A program made the translations under genes and the position numbers. Below the pieces are notes generated by a model that was not told where the DNA came from, did no database searches, and worked only from the letters and a program-made list of their open reading frames with translations. 64,000 bases of DNA from SZUA-430 sp040381215 (GTDB lineage Bacteria; Pseudomonadota; Alphaproteobacteria; Micropepsales; Micropepsaceae): assembly GCA_040381215.1 (NCBI GenBank), contig JBEIHO010000011.1, positions 1-64,000 of the forward strand, read 5' to 3'. Positions 41,751-52,092 of this stretch are shown piece after piece (position 1 is the stretch's first letter; each line of letters starts with the position of its first letter).

Positions 41751-44641
41751 GTCCTGTCGTGCTCCCCGACTGCGGCTTCGCAGCGCAGACAGAGATGGGG
41801 ATGGGCACGACTGGCGCCAACCTCGGGGAGGATTTTCCAGCAACGCGCGCATTTGGCCCCTGCGGCCTTGGCGAAGGCGACGGACACGCCGGCCACGTCC
41901 TCGAGGCGGAAGGCACCCTCGGGTGCAGGCGCCCCGGAAATGGCAGCCGCCGAGGTGATGGCAATCTCGGCAAGGTCCACCCCGTTCAAAAGGGCCGCAT
42001 CGTCGGTGCCGGAAACATGCAAGGTGGGCGCAGCCTCGAGGCTCGCGCCGATCACCTTGTCGCGACGCGCGATCTCGAGCGCGCCGGTGACTACACGCCT
42101 CAGGTCCCGGATGCGCTGCCACTTGTCGGCGAGGGCCTTGTCGGACCAGGCTTCAGGCACCTGCGGGAATGTGCGCAGGTGCACGCTGTCGTGCTCTGCC
42201 TGATGACGGGTGCGCCAGACTTCCTCCATGGTGAAGACCATGACCGGTGCCAGCCATGCGGTCAGGCAATCGAAGAGATGGTCCAGCACCGTGCGCGCGG
42301 CGCGACGGCGCAGCGAGGACGGCGCGTCGCAGTAAAGCGTGTCCTTGCGGATGTCGAAATAGACCGACGAAAGATCGGTCGTGCAGAAATTGAAGACAGC
42401 CGAAAACACGCGGTTGAAATCGTAAGCCGCGTAGCCTGCCCTGACCACCTGGTCGAGTTCGGAGAGCCGATGCAGGACCCAGCGCTCGAGCTCGGGCATG
42501 TCCTTCACCGCCACGCGCTCGCCCTCGTTCCAGTCCTTGAGGTTGGCCAGGATGTAGCGCATCGTGTTGCGAAGCTTGCGATAGGTTTCGACATTGGCCT
42601 TCAGGATCTCGGGTCCAAGGCGCAGGTCTTCGGTGAAGTCCGATGATGCGGCCCAGATGCGCATGATCTCGATGCCGTTCTGGTCGGCGACTTTCTGCGG
42701 CTCGACCACGTTGCCCAGCGACTTGGACTGCTTGTAGCCCTTTTCATCAAGCACGAAGCCGTGGGTGAGCACCGTCTTGAAAGGCGCACGCCCCCGGGTG
42801 CCGCAGCCTTCAAGAAGGGAGGACTGGAACCAGCCACGATGCTGGTCGGAACCCTCGAGATAGAGATCCGCGGGCCAGCCAAACTGCTTCTCGATGACGA
42901 AAGCATGCGTCGAACCGGACTCAAACCAGACGTCGATGATGTCATCGATGCGGTCGAAGTCCGCGGACTTGTACTGGCTGCCGAGGAAATGCTGCGGGTC
43001 GGTCGTGAACCAGGCGTCCGTGCCGGCCTTGCCAACGGCGTCGGCGACGCGGGCATTGACCTCGGCGTCGCGCAGGATCTCGCCGTCAGCCTTGCGCACG
43101 AACACGGGGATCGGAACGCCCCAGGCCCGCTGGCGCGAGATGACCCAATCGGGCCTGCCTTCGACCATGGAGCGCAAACGATTGCGCCCCTGGGCTGGCA
43201 CGAACTGCGTGTCGTCAATCGCCTTCAGCGCCAATTCGCGCAGGGTCTTGCCGCCGTGCTCGGCAATCGGCCGGTCCATGGCAATGAACCATTGCGGCGT
43301 GTTGCGGAAGATGACAGGCGCCTTCGAGCGCCAGGAATGCGGGTAGTCGTGGCGCAGCTTTCCCTTGGCCAGCAAGGCACCCGCGGCGACGAGCGCACCG
43401 ATGACCGCACCGTTGGCGTCGCCATCCTTGCCCTCTGGCGTGAGTACCTTCTTGCCCGCGAAGAGCGGCACATGCGGATAGAACGATCCGTCCTCGGCAA
43501 CGGTATGAGGGATGTCCGGATTGGCCTTGATGACAGGGTTGTTTCGCTGGGCGATCCAGAGCTCGTAGTCCTCCTCACCATGTCCGGGCGCGGTGTGGAC
43601 GAAGCCGGTGCCGGTGTCATCGGTCACATGGTCGCCCGGCAACATGGGAACATCGAAGCCGAAGCCGCCGCCGTGAAGGGGGTGGTGGCAGGTCGAGACG
43701 CGACCGGGATCGACGTCGCGCAGGCGCGTTGCGGTCAGCTTGCCCGCATCGAGCACCCGGGCTGCGAGGGTGTCAGCAAGGACGAGGTGTTCGCCGGGCT
43801 TGCAGTTGGCGCCCTCGGCCGCCTCGTCCACGCGGTACAGGCCATAGCTGATCTTGGGCGAATAGGCGATCGCGCGGTTGCCGGGAATTGTCCAGGGCGT
43901 CGTGGTCCAGATCACGACGCTGGCCGTGGCCAATTCCGCGTCATCGACCTGCTTTGTCGGGAACTTGACGAAGATCGTGGTGGAGACTTTCTCGTGGTAC
44001 TCGACCTCGGCCTCGGCCAGGGCCGTTTTCTCGACGATCGACCACATCACGGGCTTGGAGCCGCGATAGAGCGCACCGTTCATCACGAACTTCTGGATCT
44101 CGCCGATGATGATCGCCTCGGCAGCCGGGTTCATCGTCGTGTAGGGATTGTCCCAATCGCCGACGGCTCCCAGGCGCCGGAACTCCGTGCGCTGCACACC
44201 CAGCCAGTGGTTGGCGAAGTCGCGGCATTCCTTGCGGAACTCGATCAGCGGGACCTGGTCCTTGTCCTTGCCGGCGTTGCGGTACTTTTCCTCGACCTTC
44301 CACTCGATGGGCAGGCCGTGGCAGTCCCAACCGGGGACGTAAGGCACGTCGCGGCCCAGCATGCCCTGGCTGCGCACGACGAAGTCCTTCAGGATCTTGT
44401 TCAGGCCGGTGCCGAGGTGGATGTGGCCGTTCGCATAGGGCGGGCCGTCATGGAAGATGAACAGCGGTCGGCCCTTGGCCTTTTCGCGCAGGCGCGCATA
44501 GAGCCCCATCTTGTCCCACCACTCGATCCATGCGGGCTCGGCCTTCGGCAGGCCCGCCTTCATGGGAAATCCGGTGTCGGGGAGGAAGAGCGTGTCTTTG
44601 TATTCGCGCGGCGCGGATGCGACGGGTTCGCTGGTGGTCAT
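41747..44641 (-). CDS. ileS: isoleucyl-tRNA synthetase
   Basis: 964 residues, full length. The HIGH-equivalent site is PPYANGHIHLGTG near 66-78 and the KMSKS-equivalent is KQSKSLGN (second position Gln instead of Met) near 618. The editing domain blocks TTPWTIPGNRAI near 250 and TGFVHTAPGHGEEDYE near 340 are intact. A C-terminal zinc site CARCW ... CLRCE marks the bacterial type. It starts the ileS-lspA-bamF-pgi-mutL operon. In relatives ribF normally lies directly upstream; here a plus-strand block intervenes. Confidence 0.97.
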   Translation of the reverse strand: MTTSEPVASAPREYKDTLFLPDTGFPMKAGLPKAEPAWIEWWDKMGLYARLREKAKGRPLFIFHDGPPYANGHIHLGTGLNKILKDFVVRSQGMLGRDVPYVPGWDCHGLPIEWKVEEKYRNAGKDKDQVPLIEFRKECRDFANHWLGVQRTEFRRLGAVGDWDNPYTTMNPAAEAIIIGEIQKFVMNGALYRGSKPVMWSIVEKTALAEAEVEYHEKVSTTIFVKFPTKQVDDAELATASVVIWTTTPWTIPGNRAIAYSPKISYGLYRVDEAAEGANCKPGEHLVLADTLAARVLDAGKLTATRLRDVDPGRVSTCHHPLHGGGFGFDVPMLPGDHVTDDTGTGFVHTAPGHGEEDYELWIAQRNNPVIKANPDIPHTVAEDGSFYPHVPLFAGKKVLTPEGKDGDANGAVIGALVAAGALLAKGKLRHDYPHSWRSKAPVIFRNTPQWFIAMDRPIAEHGGKTLRELALKAIDDTQFVPAQGRNRLRSMVEGRPDWVISRQRAWGVPIPVFVRKADGEILRDAEVNARVADAVGKAGTDAWFTTDPQHFLGSQYKSADFDRIDDIIDVWFESGSTHAFVIEKQFGWPADLYLEGSDQHRGWFQSSLLEGCGTRGRAPFKTVLTHGFVLDEKGYKQSKSLGNVVEPQKVADQNGIEIMRIWAASSDFTEDLRLGPEILKANVETYRKLRNTMRYILANLKDWNEGERVAVKDMPELERWVLHRLSELDQVVRAGYAAYDFNRVFSAVFNFCTTDLSSVYFDIRKDTLYCDAPSSLRRRAARTVLDHLFDCLTAWLAPVMVFTMEEVWRTRHQAEHDSVHLRTFPQVPEAWSDKALADKWQRIRDLRRVVTGALEIARRDKVIGASLEAAPTLHVSGTDDAALLNGVDLAEIAITSAAAISGAPAPEGAFRLEDVAGVSVAFAKAAGAKCARCWKILPEVGASRAHPHLCLRCEAAVGEHDRT

Positions 44642-44920
44642 GGTTCTGGCTCGACTGATTCGGAGATGGAAACTGGCGGGTGCCGCGCGAGACCACGCGG
44701 GCTTTGATGCGACCTGGCTGTCAGCCGATCGCGCCGGTAATTCGAATGACTGCCGCCTGCGTGCGTGCGAACGGTGTGCGTGTGTCTGCCGTCATGTGCG
44801 TATCCATAGCCATCCCCCTCGGGACCCAAGGCTTGGCGGGCTTTTAGCAGGGCCACCACCTCTCGTCAAAGCATCGGCGCATTGCTATAGCAGCGCCACA
44901 GCAACACGGAGGCAAGAGCC
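44642..44920. other. divergent intergenic region, no gene seen
   Basis: 279 bases between the ileS and dienelactone hydrolase starts. Small frames here lack start signals. It must carry the ileS promoter, but no clear promoter, riboswitch or T-box-like structure was recognised. Confidence 0.45.
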
Positions 44921-45634
44921 ATGCAGACGGGGACTTTCGAGTACAAGGACGGCGCGACCACCTGCGAGGGCTTTGTTGCAAGCGACGGGAAGCCGGGACG
45001 CAAGCCTTGCGTGCTGATCGCCCACCAGTGGGCGGGTCTTTTCGAGCAGGAGCAGGCGAAGGCCGAATATTTCGCGGCGAAGGGCTATGTGGGCTTTGCG
45101 ATCGACGTCTATGGCAAGGGCGTGCGCGGGGCACATGGGCAGGACAACAGCGCCTATATGGGTCCCTACCTGAATGACCGGGCGAAGCTGCGCCAGCGGT
45201 TGCTTGCCGCCGTCGCTGCTGCCAAGGCGCGGCCGGATGTCGATGCGAACCGCATCGCGATCATCGGCTACTGCTTCGGCGGGCTGTGCGCGCTGGATGT
45301 TGCCCGTTCGGGCACAAGCGATGTGAAGGGTGCGGTCAGCCTGCACGGCCTGTTCACGCCGCCGGGCCTCGGGGCGCAGGGGAAGATCAGCACCAAGGTC
45401 CTGGTGCTGCACGGGTGGGACGATCCGATGGCGAAGCCCGACAGCGTGCTGGGGCTTGCTCAGGAGATGACGGCGGCGGGCGCCGACTGGCAGATCCATG
45501 CCTATGGCCACACGCTGCATGCGTTCACGTCGCCGGGCGCCAACGCGCCGGAGAGCGGCGTCAAGTACGACGCCAACGCGGATCGCCGCTCGACTATGGC
45601 GACGGATGATTTCCTGGCCGAGGTTTTTGCCTGA
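44921..45634 (+). CDS. dienelactone hydrolase family protein
   Basis: 237 residues of the alpha/beta hydrolase fold. The nucleophile elbow is GYCFGG near residue 117 (Cys nucleophile as in dienelactone hydrolase); the Asp is in HGWDDPMA near 165 and the His in YGHTLHAF near 197. The N-terminal AHQWAGLFEQEQAKAEYFAAKGYV segment fits. Actual substrates of this broad family vary. It is the first gene of the plus-strand block inserted between ileS and ribF, and a long inverted repeat begins 8 bases after its stop. Confidence 0.9.
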   Translation: MQTGTFEYKDGATTCEGFVASDGKPGRKPCVLIAHQWAGLFEQEQAKAEYFAAKGYVGFAIDVYGKGVRGAHGQDNSAYMGPYLNDRAKLRQRLLAAVAAAKARPDVDANRIAIIGYCFGGLCALDVARSGTSDVKGAVSLHGLFTPPGLGAQGKISTKVLVLHGWDDPMAKPDSVLGLAQEMTAAGADWQIHAYGHTLHAFTSPGANAPESGVKYDANADRRSTMATDDFLAEVFA

Positions 45635-45641
45635 CACATCC

Positions 45642-45728
45642 ATTTCGGTGACAGTGCACTTAATTCCACTGCGCGGCAGGCGTTCCAGGGCCTGTGCGGA
45701 ATGGAGTTAAGTGCACTGTCACCGAAAT
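45642..45728. repeat. REP-like long inverted repeat, element 1
   Basis: A stem of about 26 bases: left arm starts ATTTCGGTGACAGTGCACTT, right arm is its complement, ending at 45728, with one T/C difference. The centre (about 35 bases) is unrelated to the other elements. The element lies between the dienelactone hydrolase stop and the ABC ATPase start, 24 bases before the latter. It could act as a terminator or be a mobile miniature element. Confidence 0.88.
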
Positions 45729-45752
45729 TTAGCTATCGGATATGCCGCGCTG

Positions 45753-46687
<935 letters not shown>

Positions 46688-46691
<4 letters not shown>

Positions 46692-47464
46692 GTGCTCCCC
46701 GTTTCAATGCGCATGGCGTGTGGGCCATCTACCGGTTCGAGGTTTCGCGGGCGCTGCGCACGATCTGGCAGAGTCTGGCTACACCTGTCATCACGACGGC
46801 GCTGTATTTCGTCGTGTTCGGCTCGGCGATCGGATCGCGCATGGGCGAGGTCGATGGGGTGAGCTATGGCGCCTTCATCGTGCCCGGCCTCATCATGCTG
46901 ACGCTGTTCACCGAGAGCATCTTCAACGCCGCCTTCGGCATCTATTTCCCGAAATTCACCGGCACGATCTATGAAGTGCTCTCGGCGCCGCTGTCATCGA
47001 CCGAGATCGTGCTGGCCTATGTGGGGGCTGCGGCCACGAAATCGGTCGTCCTGGGGCTCGTGATCCTGGCCACGTCCTCGCTGTTCGTGCCGATCCATGT
47101 CGCCCATCCGCTGGCGATGATCGCGTTCCTTGTGCTGATCTCGGCCACGTTCTGCCTGTTCGGGTTCATCATCGGGGTGGCCTCGAACAATTTCGAGCAG
47201 ATGCAGGTCGTGCCGATGCTGGTGGTGACGCCGCTGACGTTCCTCGGCGGGGCCTTCTATTCGATCAGCATGCTGCCGCCGGCGTGGCAGACGGTGGCCT
47301 ATTTCAACCCGGTCGTCTATCTGATCTCGGGTTTCCGCTGGACCTTCTTCGGGCAGGGCGATGTGCCGGTGGTGACGAGCCTGGTGGCGACGCTCGCCTT
47401 CTTCTTCATCTGCCTCGACGTGGTGGCGTGGATCTTCCGGACGGGGTATCGGCTGAAGAGCTGA
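46688..47464 (+). CDS. ABC-2 type exporter permease
   Basis: 258 residues with six hydrophobic segments (about 32-52, 63-85, 108-138, 142-165, 172-195 and 228-250), the ABC2 membrane fold. It forms an exporter with the preceding ATPase, whose stop it overlaps. YSISMLPPAWQTVAYFNPVVYLISGFRW near 195-225 is the conserved family block (YadH-like). The exported substrate is unknown. Repeat element 2 begins 7 bases after its stop. Confidence 0.9.
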
Positions 47465-47471
47465 GCTCGTC

Positions 47472-47639
47472 AATTACGGTGCGTTAATTACGGTGACAGT
47501 GTTAATTACGGTGACAGTGCACTTAATTCTGGGCTCCACATTATCTGCAGAGCCATGCCTGTTGAAGAATTAAGTGCACTGTCACCGTAATTAACAAGTG
47601 CACTGTCACCGTAATTAACGCTGTCACCGTAATTAACGG
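47472..47639. repeat. REP-like inverted repeat, element 2, concentrically nested
   Basis: The innermost pair is a full element: left arm from about 47502, right arm to about 47595, GTGACAGTGCACTTAATTCT matched by its complement. Outside it on each side lie two further, progressively shorter partial arms: left TTAATTACGGTGACAGTG and AATTACGGTG; right AAGTGCACTGTCACCG and GCTGTCACCG. The whole is therefore symmetrical and nested. It separates the permease gene from the convergent ribF gene and contains the ribF stop codon (47633-47635). Confidence 0.88.
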
Positions 47640-48544
47640 AGGGTCTGACGGGCGGCGTGGCTGTCCTGGATGATCTGGGCTTTCAGCGCGTCGAGGCCCG
47701 GGAACTTCATTTCGGGGCGCAGGAACTCGATGAAGGATACCACGATGGGCTGGCCGTAGAGGTCGCCCTGGAAATCGAAGACGTGCACCTCGAGCAGGAC
47801 ATCCTTCTTGTCGAAGGTGGGCCTGCGGCCAAAATTCGCCACACCGCCGTAGTGCTGACCGCCCAGCTCGACACGCACGGCGTAGACACCGAGCGCCGGC
47901 TCGAGATAGCCCTCGAGCGAGACATTGGCCGTCGGGAAGCCGATCGTGCGGCCGCGCTGGTCGCCGCGCTCGACCCGGCCTTCGACCGTCCAGGGATGAC
48001 CCAGCATGCTGGCGGCCACGCCGGGCTTGCCGGCGCGCAGGGCCTCGCGGATGCGGGTCGATGAAATCTTGCTGTCATCGCCCGTGCCCACGAGATCGAA
48101 CGTGGTGACGCCAAAGCCCTGCTCGCGGCCGCGCGCCTCGAGCAGCGCCCGGTTGCCCGCCCTGCCCTTGCCGAACTGGAAATCCGCACCGACGATGACG
48201 TGGCCAACGCCAAGATCCTGAACCAGCACCCGGGTGATGAATTCCTCGGCGGACAGGGCGGCGAAAGCCGCGTCGAAATGAAGTGCGTAGAGAATGTCCA
48301 CGCCGTGGCGCTCGAGCAGGCGCGCCTTGGCGCGAAATGGTGTCAGGCGGAAGCGGGGCGCGTCGGGGCGGAAATATTCCTGCGGGTGCGGCTCGAAGAC
48401 GAGAACGCCCAGCGGGCTGCCGAGAGCCCTGGCGCGTGCGATCAGCGCCTGATGCCCGCGATGGACGCCGTCGAAATTGCCGATCGCGACGGTCGCGCCG
48501 CGCGCAGCCTGGGGAAGGTTCTCGTGATGGCGGAAGATCTGCAT
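47633..48544 (-). CDS. ribF: bifunctional riboflavin kinase/FAD synthetase
   Basis: 303 residues. It makes FMN from riboflavin and FAD from FMN. The N-terminal nucleotidyltransferase has AIGNFDGVHRGHQ near 20-32 and ISSTRIREAL near 158. The C-terminal kinase has GRTIGFPTANV near 200, GVYAVRV near 220 and the LEVHVFDFQGDLYG block near 250. The stop TAA lies inside repeat element 2, so the last codons may have been altered when it arrived, though length is normal. It is 13 bases after the maoC gene. Confidence 0.95.
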   Translation of the reverse strand: MQIFRHHENLPQAARGATVAIGNFDGVHRGHQALIARARALGSPLGVLVFEPHPQEYFRPDAPRFRLTPFRAKARLLERHGVDILYALHFDAAFAALSAEEFITRVLVQDLGVGHVIVGADFQFGKGRAGNRALLEARGREQGFGVTTFDLVGTGDDSKISSTRIREALRAGKPGVAASMLGHPWTVEGRVERGDQRGRTIGFPTANVSLEGYLEPALGVYAVRVELGGQHYGGVANFGRRPTFDKKDVLLEVHVFDFQGDLYGQPIVVSFIEFLRPEMKFPGLDALKAQIIQDSHAARQTLR

Positions 48545-48557
48545 TCGCGCTGACGGG

Positions 48558-48989
48558 CTACTGGCCGCGCGCGGGGACCATGACGAGGGCTTCGCCCTCG
48601 ATCACGACGGTGTCGCCAACCTTGCATACCGTGCTGAGCGCGGCGCGCCGCTTGGCCGGCATGAGTTCGGTGATGGTGCACGTGGCCGTCACCGTGTCGC
48701 CAATGCGGACCGGCGCCTTGAAGCGCAGGGCCTGGCTCATGTAGATCGTGCCGCTGCCGGGCAATTTCGTACCGATCACGGTCGAGATGAAGCCCGCCGA
48801 CAGCATGCCGTGCGCAATGCGCCCCTTGAACATCGTGGTCTGGGCGAAGGCTTCGTCCAGGTGAACCGGGTTGTTGTCGCCCGAGATCTCGGCGAACTTG
48901 ACGATGTCGGCCTCGGTCACGGTCTTGGTGTAGCTGGCGGTCTGGCCGACGGCGAGATCCTCGATGAAAAGGCCGGGGGCAATCGTCAT
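48558..48989 (-). CDS. MaoC family (R)-specific enoyl-CoA hydratase-like protein
   Basis: 143 residues of the hot-dog fold. The hydratase 2 motif is present: Asp and His in SGDNNPVHLDEAFA near 38-51, then FKGRIAHGML near 55-64. PhaJ-like members hydrate enoyl-CoA to (R)-3-hydroxyacyl-CoA. The substrate range is not predictable. It lies between the HAD gene and ribF, a recurring order in alphaproteobacteria, with a good AGGA ribosome site. Confidence 0.9.
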   Translation of the reverse strand: MTIAPGLFIEDLAVGQTASYTKTVTEADIVKFAEISGDNNPVHLDEAFAQTTMFKGRIAHGMLSAGFISTVIGTKLPGSGTIYMSQALRFKAPVRIGDTVTATCTITELMPAKRRAALSTVCKVGDTVVIEGEALVMVPARGQ

Positions 48990-49075
48990 GAGGTCCTGTT
49001 CCGTTTTCTGGCGTGCGACAGTGGCGGCAATCTAGCGAGGGGGTTTGCGGCTCACAAGTGGCTGAGGCCGACCGA

Positions 49076-49951
49076 TCACCACTGAAGGCGCCGCATGGCG
49101 CCGATCGACTGCAAGCCGCCGGCGGCATAGACGCGCGCGATGCGCGCGGGGTCCGGCACCCCGTCATCTCCGGCAAGCTCAGCCTCGTGGATGCCACCGG
49201 TGATCAGAAGCGATGCAAAGCCGGCGCGGGTGGCGCCGAGGATGTCGGTCTTGAGGCCGTCGCCCACCGCGAGCCACTCGGCACGATCGGGCTTGCGCCC
49301 GGTCAGCGCCTCGAGGCGGCGCTCGACAAAGGCGTAAGCGGGTGCATGCGGCTTGCCCAGATAGGTGACGTGGCCTCCCTGGCGCTCATAGTCGGCGGCA
49401 AGGGCGCCGGCGCAATAGATCAGGCTGTCGCCGCGCTGGACCTGGAGATCCGGGTTCGCACACCAGAAGGGCAGCCGCGCCGCAAGGGCGGGCTTCCAGT
49501 ACTCCCGATAGTCGTCGGGCCCTTCGCTGTTGTCATCGAACGGCCCGGTGCACACGATCGCCCTGGCGCGGTCGAGAGGCACCCTGTCGACGTCGAGCCC
49601 CTCGAAGAGCGGCAGGTCACGATCAGGGCCCACGTGATGGATCGGCAAGCGGCCGGTTGCTGCCTCGCTGGCCAGCAGCGTGCGCGTCAGGTCTCCGGAG
49701 GTGATCAGCGTGTCGTAACATGTCTCGGGGACACCAAGGCTCTGGAGCTGGGCGCGTATCGGACCGCTCGGGCGCGGGGCATTTGACAGCAACAGGACAA
49801 AGCCACCCCGGGCCCGCCATGCATCGAGGCAGTCGACGACGCCCGGGAAGGCGCTTTGCCCGTTATGGAGCACGCCCCAGATGTCGCAGACCAGAACCTT
49901 GAAACGCGGGGCAGCCTCGCGCAGGCCGCGCAGTACGGGTACGGATGTCAT
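49076..49951 (-). CDS. TIGR01459 family HAD-type hydrolase
   Basis: 291 residues of the HAD superfamily, class IIA. Motif I is CDIWGVLHNG near residue 22 (Asp nucleophile followed by the unusual Trp-Gly), motif II LLSNAPRP near 55, the Lys motif GKPHAPAY near 195, and motif IV AVGDGLKTDILGA near 222. It is NagD-like and probably a cytoplasmic phosphatase of unknown substrate. First gene of the HAD-maoC-ribF series. Confidence 0.9.
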   Translation of the reverse strand: MTSVPVLRGLREAAPRFKVLVCDIWGVLHNGQSAFPGVVDCLDAWRARGGFVLLLSNAPRPSGPIRAQLQSLGVPETCYDTLITSGDLTRTLLASEAATGRLPIHHVGPDRDLPLFEGLDVDRVPLDRARAIVCTGPFDDNSEGPDDYREYWKPALAARLPFWCANPDLQVQRGDSLIYCAGALAADYERQGGHVTYLGKPHAPAYAFVERRLEALTGRKPDRAEWLAVGDGLKTDILGATRAGFASLLITGGIHEAELAGDDGVPDPARIARVYAAGGLQSIGAMRRLQW

Positions 49952-50029
49952 GGGAGAACGGAGTGACAGATCGGCCGGGTGGCGTCAACGACACGGTCGC
50001 GGCGGCACCAGGGGCGCCTGGTTGCGGCG

Positions 50030-51367
50030 TCAGGCTGCGCGGCCGCCGGTGGAGCCGCCGCCCTGGACCTGGCGCGGACGCGCCAGAGCGGAACCGGGAA
50101 TGGGGCGCTGCGCGGCATCGGCGGGCGGCAGGCCCTGGTCCATGATGGCGTCACGGATCGGCTTGGGTTCGCCGAACAGGAAGCCCTGGCCATAGTCGAC
50201 CTGGTACTCGAGCACGCCCATGACTTCGCGCTCGTATTCGATGCGGTCGGCAATCAGGTTCAGCCCGTAGCGCATGAGCCATTGCTTGAGGTCGGCAGGG
50301 TGAATGCCGACGCCGGTCTGCTGCGGATCGCCCGTGATGATCGATGCGGGCACCTTGAGGAAGCGCACGCGACGGGCGCGCGCGAGCTTGAAGTCGATGT
50401 CGAGGTGGGTCACGCGGTCGATGGAGAGGGTAAAGCCCATCTCTCCAAGGCGCGCGATGTTGGCGCTCTCGACCGGGTTCAGGCTCTCGAAGGTCTCCTG
50501 GGAGATTTCGAAGATGAGCAGGCCGGCAAGCTGGCGGTTCTCTTCCAGCCACTCCATGAACTGACCAAAGAAGAGGCGATCCTGCAGCGTCTCGCGCGAG
50601 AGGTTGTAGAACACGCCGATTTCGCGGTTGCGCTGCGTCCAGGTCTTCATCGCCTGCACGCAGCGGAAGAGCAGCATGTTGTCGATCACGGACATCAGGC
50701 CGGCGGGCTCTGCCACCTTGATGTACTGCGAGGGGAGGATGATGCGGCCGTCCTCGGTGCGCAGGCGCGAGAGCGCCTCGTAGTAGCGCACCCGGCGCTG
50801 CGGCAGGCTCACGATGGGCTGGAGATACAGGTCGACGCGGTTTTCCTCGAGCGCGCGGCGCACCATCTCGAGGACCGCATCACGGGTGTTGCTGCGGCCG
50901 GCGATGGCGCGCTCGGTGCGGGTGGCGTCTTCCTTCTTTCCGTAGGCGGGCAGCGGCATGTCGCCGGGTGCCGGGTCGCGCGCCAAGGCCTTGCCTGCCA
51001 CACCCTCGGCCATGCGCCGCACGAGCGCCTCGAGCACCTTGACCTCGGTCACCACGCGATCGTTGCGCGCGGAGAAGCTGTCGTCGACGTGCTGCTTGAG
51101 TTCGAGCAGGGCGCGGCGGGTGAGTTCCGCATCGGATCGCATGGCCTCGTGAGACTTGCCCAGATGGTTCAATTCGGCTTCGGTGCGCTCGTTTTCAGCC
51201 GCTTGCGCAAAGATGTTCTCGCAATAGGCGGCGACAAGGGTGACGAAGCAGGCGACCAGCAACGCGCCCACGGCGTCGGTTGCGCCGATCCGGTAGAGGA
51301 TCGCGGCCGTGATGATGCCGGCCACGGCGGCAACGGCAGGTACGACCATTTGGTCCAGGCGAGGCAT
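50030..51367 (-). CDS. tipF: TipF-like membrane protein with degenerate EAL domain
   Basis: 445 residues. Two hydrophobic segments (about 8-25 and 30-48) are followed by a coiled coil (about 55-115) and an EAL domain (about 155-405). EAL itself reads YEALSRL and the Asn site FYNLSRETL is kept. However, the DDFG loop is DRVTH, the Lys site is FLKVP, and AEGVE becomes ADRIE, so c-di-GMP hydrolysis is unlikely. This layout matches TipF of Caulobacter, a c-di-GMP-binding factor for flagellum positioning. No flagellar genes are in the window. The C-terminal 35 residues are Pro/Arg/Gly-rich. Confidence 0.78.
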   Translation of the reverse strand: MPRLDQMVVPAVAAVAGIITAAILYRIGATDAVGALLVACFVTLVAAYCENIFAQAAENERTEAELNHLGKSHEAMRSDAELTRRALLELKQHVDDSFSARNDRVVTEVKVLEALVRRMAEGVAGKALARDPAPGDMPLPAYGKKEDATRTERAIAGRSNTRDAVLEMVRRALEENRVDLYLQPIVSLPQRRVRYYEALSRLRTEDGRIILPSQYIKVAEPAGLMSVIDNMLLFRCVQAMKTWTQRNREIGVFYNLSRETLQDRLFFGQFMEWLEENRQLAGLLIFEISQETFESLNPVESANIARLGEMGFTLSIDRVTHLDIDFKLARARRVRFLKVPASIITGDPQQTGVGIHPADLKQWLMRYGLNLIADRIEYEREVMGVLEYQVDYGQGFLFGEPKPIRDAIMDQGLPPADAAQRPIPGSALARPRQVQGGGSTGGRAA

Positions 51368-51452
51368 CCGACACCCTTCACTCGTATGATTCGGGTCTAC
51401 TGGCAGTGTCCGGGCCAAAAGGTTTACAACATCTTAACCACTGGAGATTCGC

Positions 51453-51932
51453 ATGACCAACGCTCACTCCTTTTCGTTCACGTCCATCGACGGGGCGCCC
51501 TTGCCGCTGTCGGGGTTCAAGGACAAGGCCGTGCTCGTCGTGAACACGGCCAGCGCCTGTGGCCTGACCCCTCAGTACAAGGGGCTTGAGGCGCTGTGGC
51601 AGGCCTACAAGGGCCGAGGGCTCGTGGTGCTGGGGGTCCCCTGCAACGATTTCGGTGCGCAGGAGCCCGGAACCGAGGGTGAGATCAAGGCCTTCTGCGA
51701 GACGCGGTTCGGGGTCGACTTTCCCATGGCGGGCAAGGCGCACGTGATCGGCGCCGACGCGCACCCGTTCTACCAGTGGGCCGCGTCCGTGCTTGGCGAG
51801 GGCAGCACCCCGCGGTGGAACTTCCACAAGTACCTCATCGGCCGGGATGGCTCACTTGCCGGCGTGTTCGGCTCGCGCACGGATCCGGAGGCGGCAGAGG
51901 TGAAGGCGGCGATCGAGGCGGCGCTGAAGTGA
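51453..51932 (+). CDS. glutathione peroxidase
   Basis: 159 residues. Catalytic Cys 36 lies in NTASACGLTPQY; the Gln is in DFGAQEPG near 70 and the Trp in RWNFHKYLIG near 125, completing the tetrad. It reduces peroxides using glutathione or, for Cys-type bacterial members, often thioredoxin. GGAG precedes the start. Repeat element 3 begins 3 bases after the stop. Confidence 0.94.
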   Translation: MTNAHSFSFTSIDGAPLPLSGFKDKAVLVVNTASACGLTPQYKGLEALWQAYKGRGLVVLGVPCNDFGAQEPGTEGEIKAFCETRFGVDFPMAGKAHVIGADAHPFYQWAASVLGEGSTPRWNFHKYLIGRDGSLAGVFGSRTDPEAAEVKAAIEAALK

Positions 51933-51935
51933 GGG

Positions 51936-52091
51936 GTTAATTACGGTGACAGTGCGGGTTAGGTTAATTACGGTGACAGTGCACTTAACTCCCCAGGGTT
52001 AATTACGGTGACAGTGCACTTAACTCCCCAACGGATGAGTCTCAACATGCGAGATGGAGCTACGAGTTAAGTGCACTGTCACCGTAATTAA
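51936..52091. repeat. REP-like inverted repeat, element 3, with tandem left arms
   Basis: Three left arms occur in a row: a short one from 51936, then two identical 34-base copies at 51962-51995 and 51997-52030 (period 35). There is a 32-base unique centre and only one right arm (52064-52091). The arms carry the shared TTAATTACGGTGACAGTGCA core. It fills the whole gap between glutathione peroxidase and the convergent amidase gene. Confidence 0.88.
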
Positions 52092-52092
52092 T

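Noticed and set aside
42761..44707. 648-residue open frame antisense to ileS
   Set aside because: Mirror of the isoleucyl-tRNA synthetase coding strand. No ribosome site and low-complexity composition typical of antisense frames.
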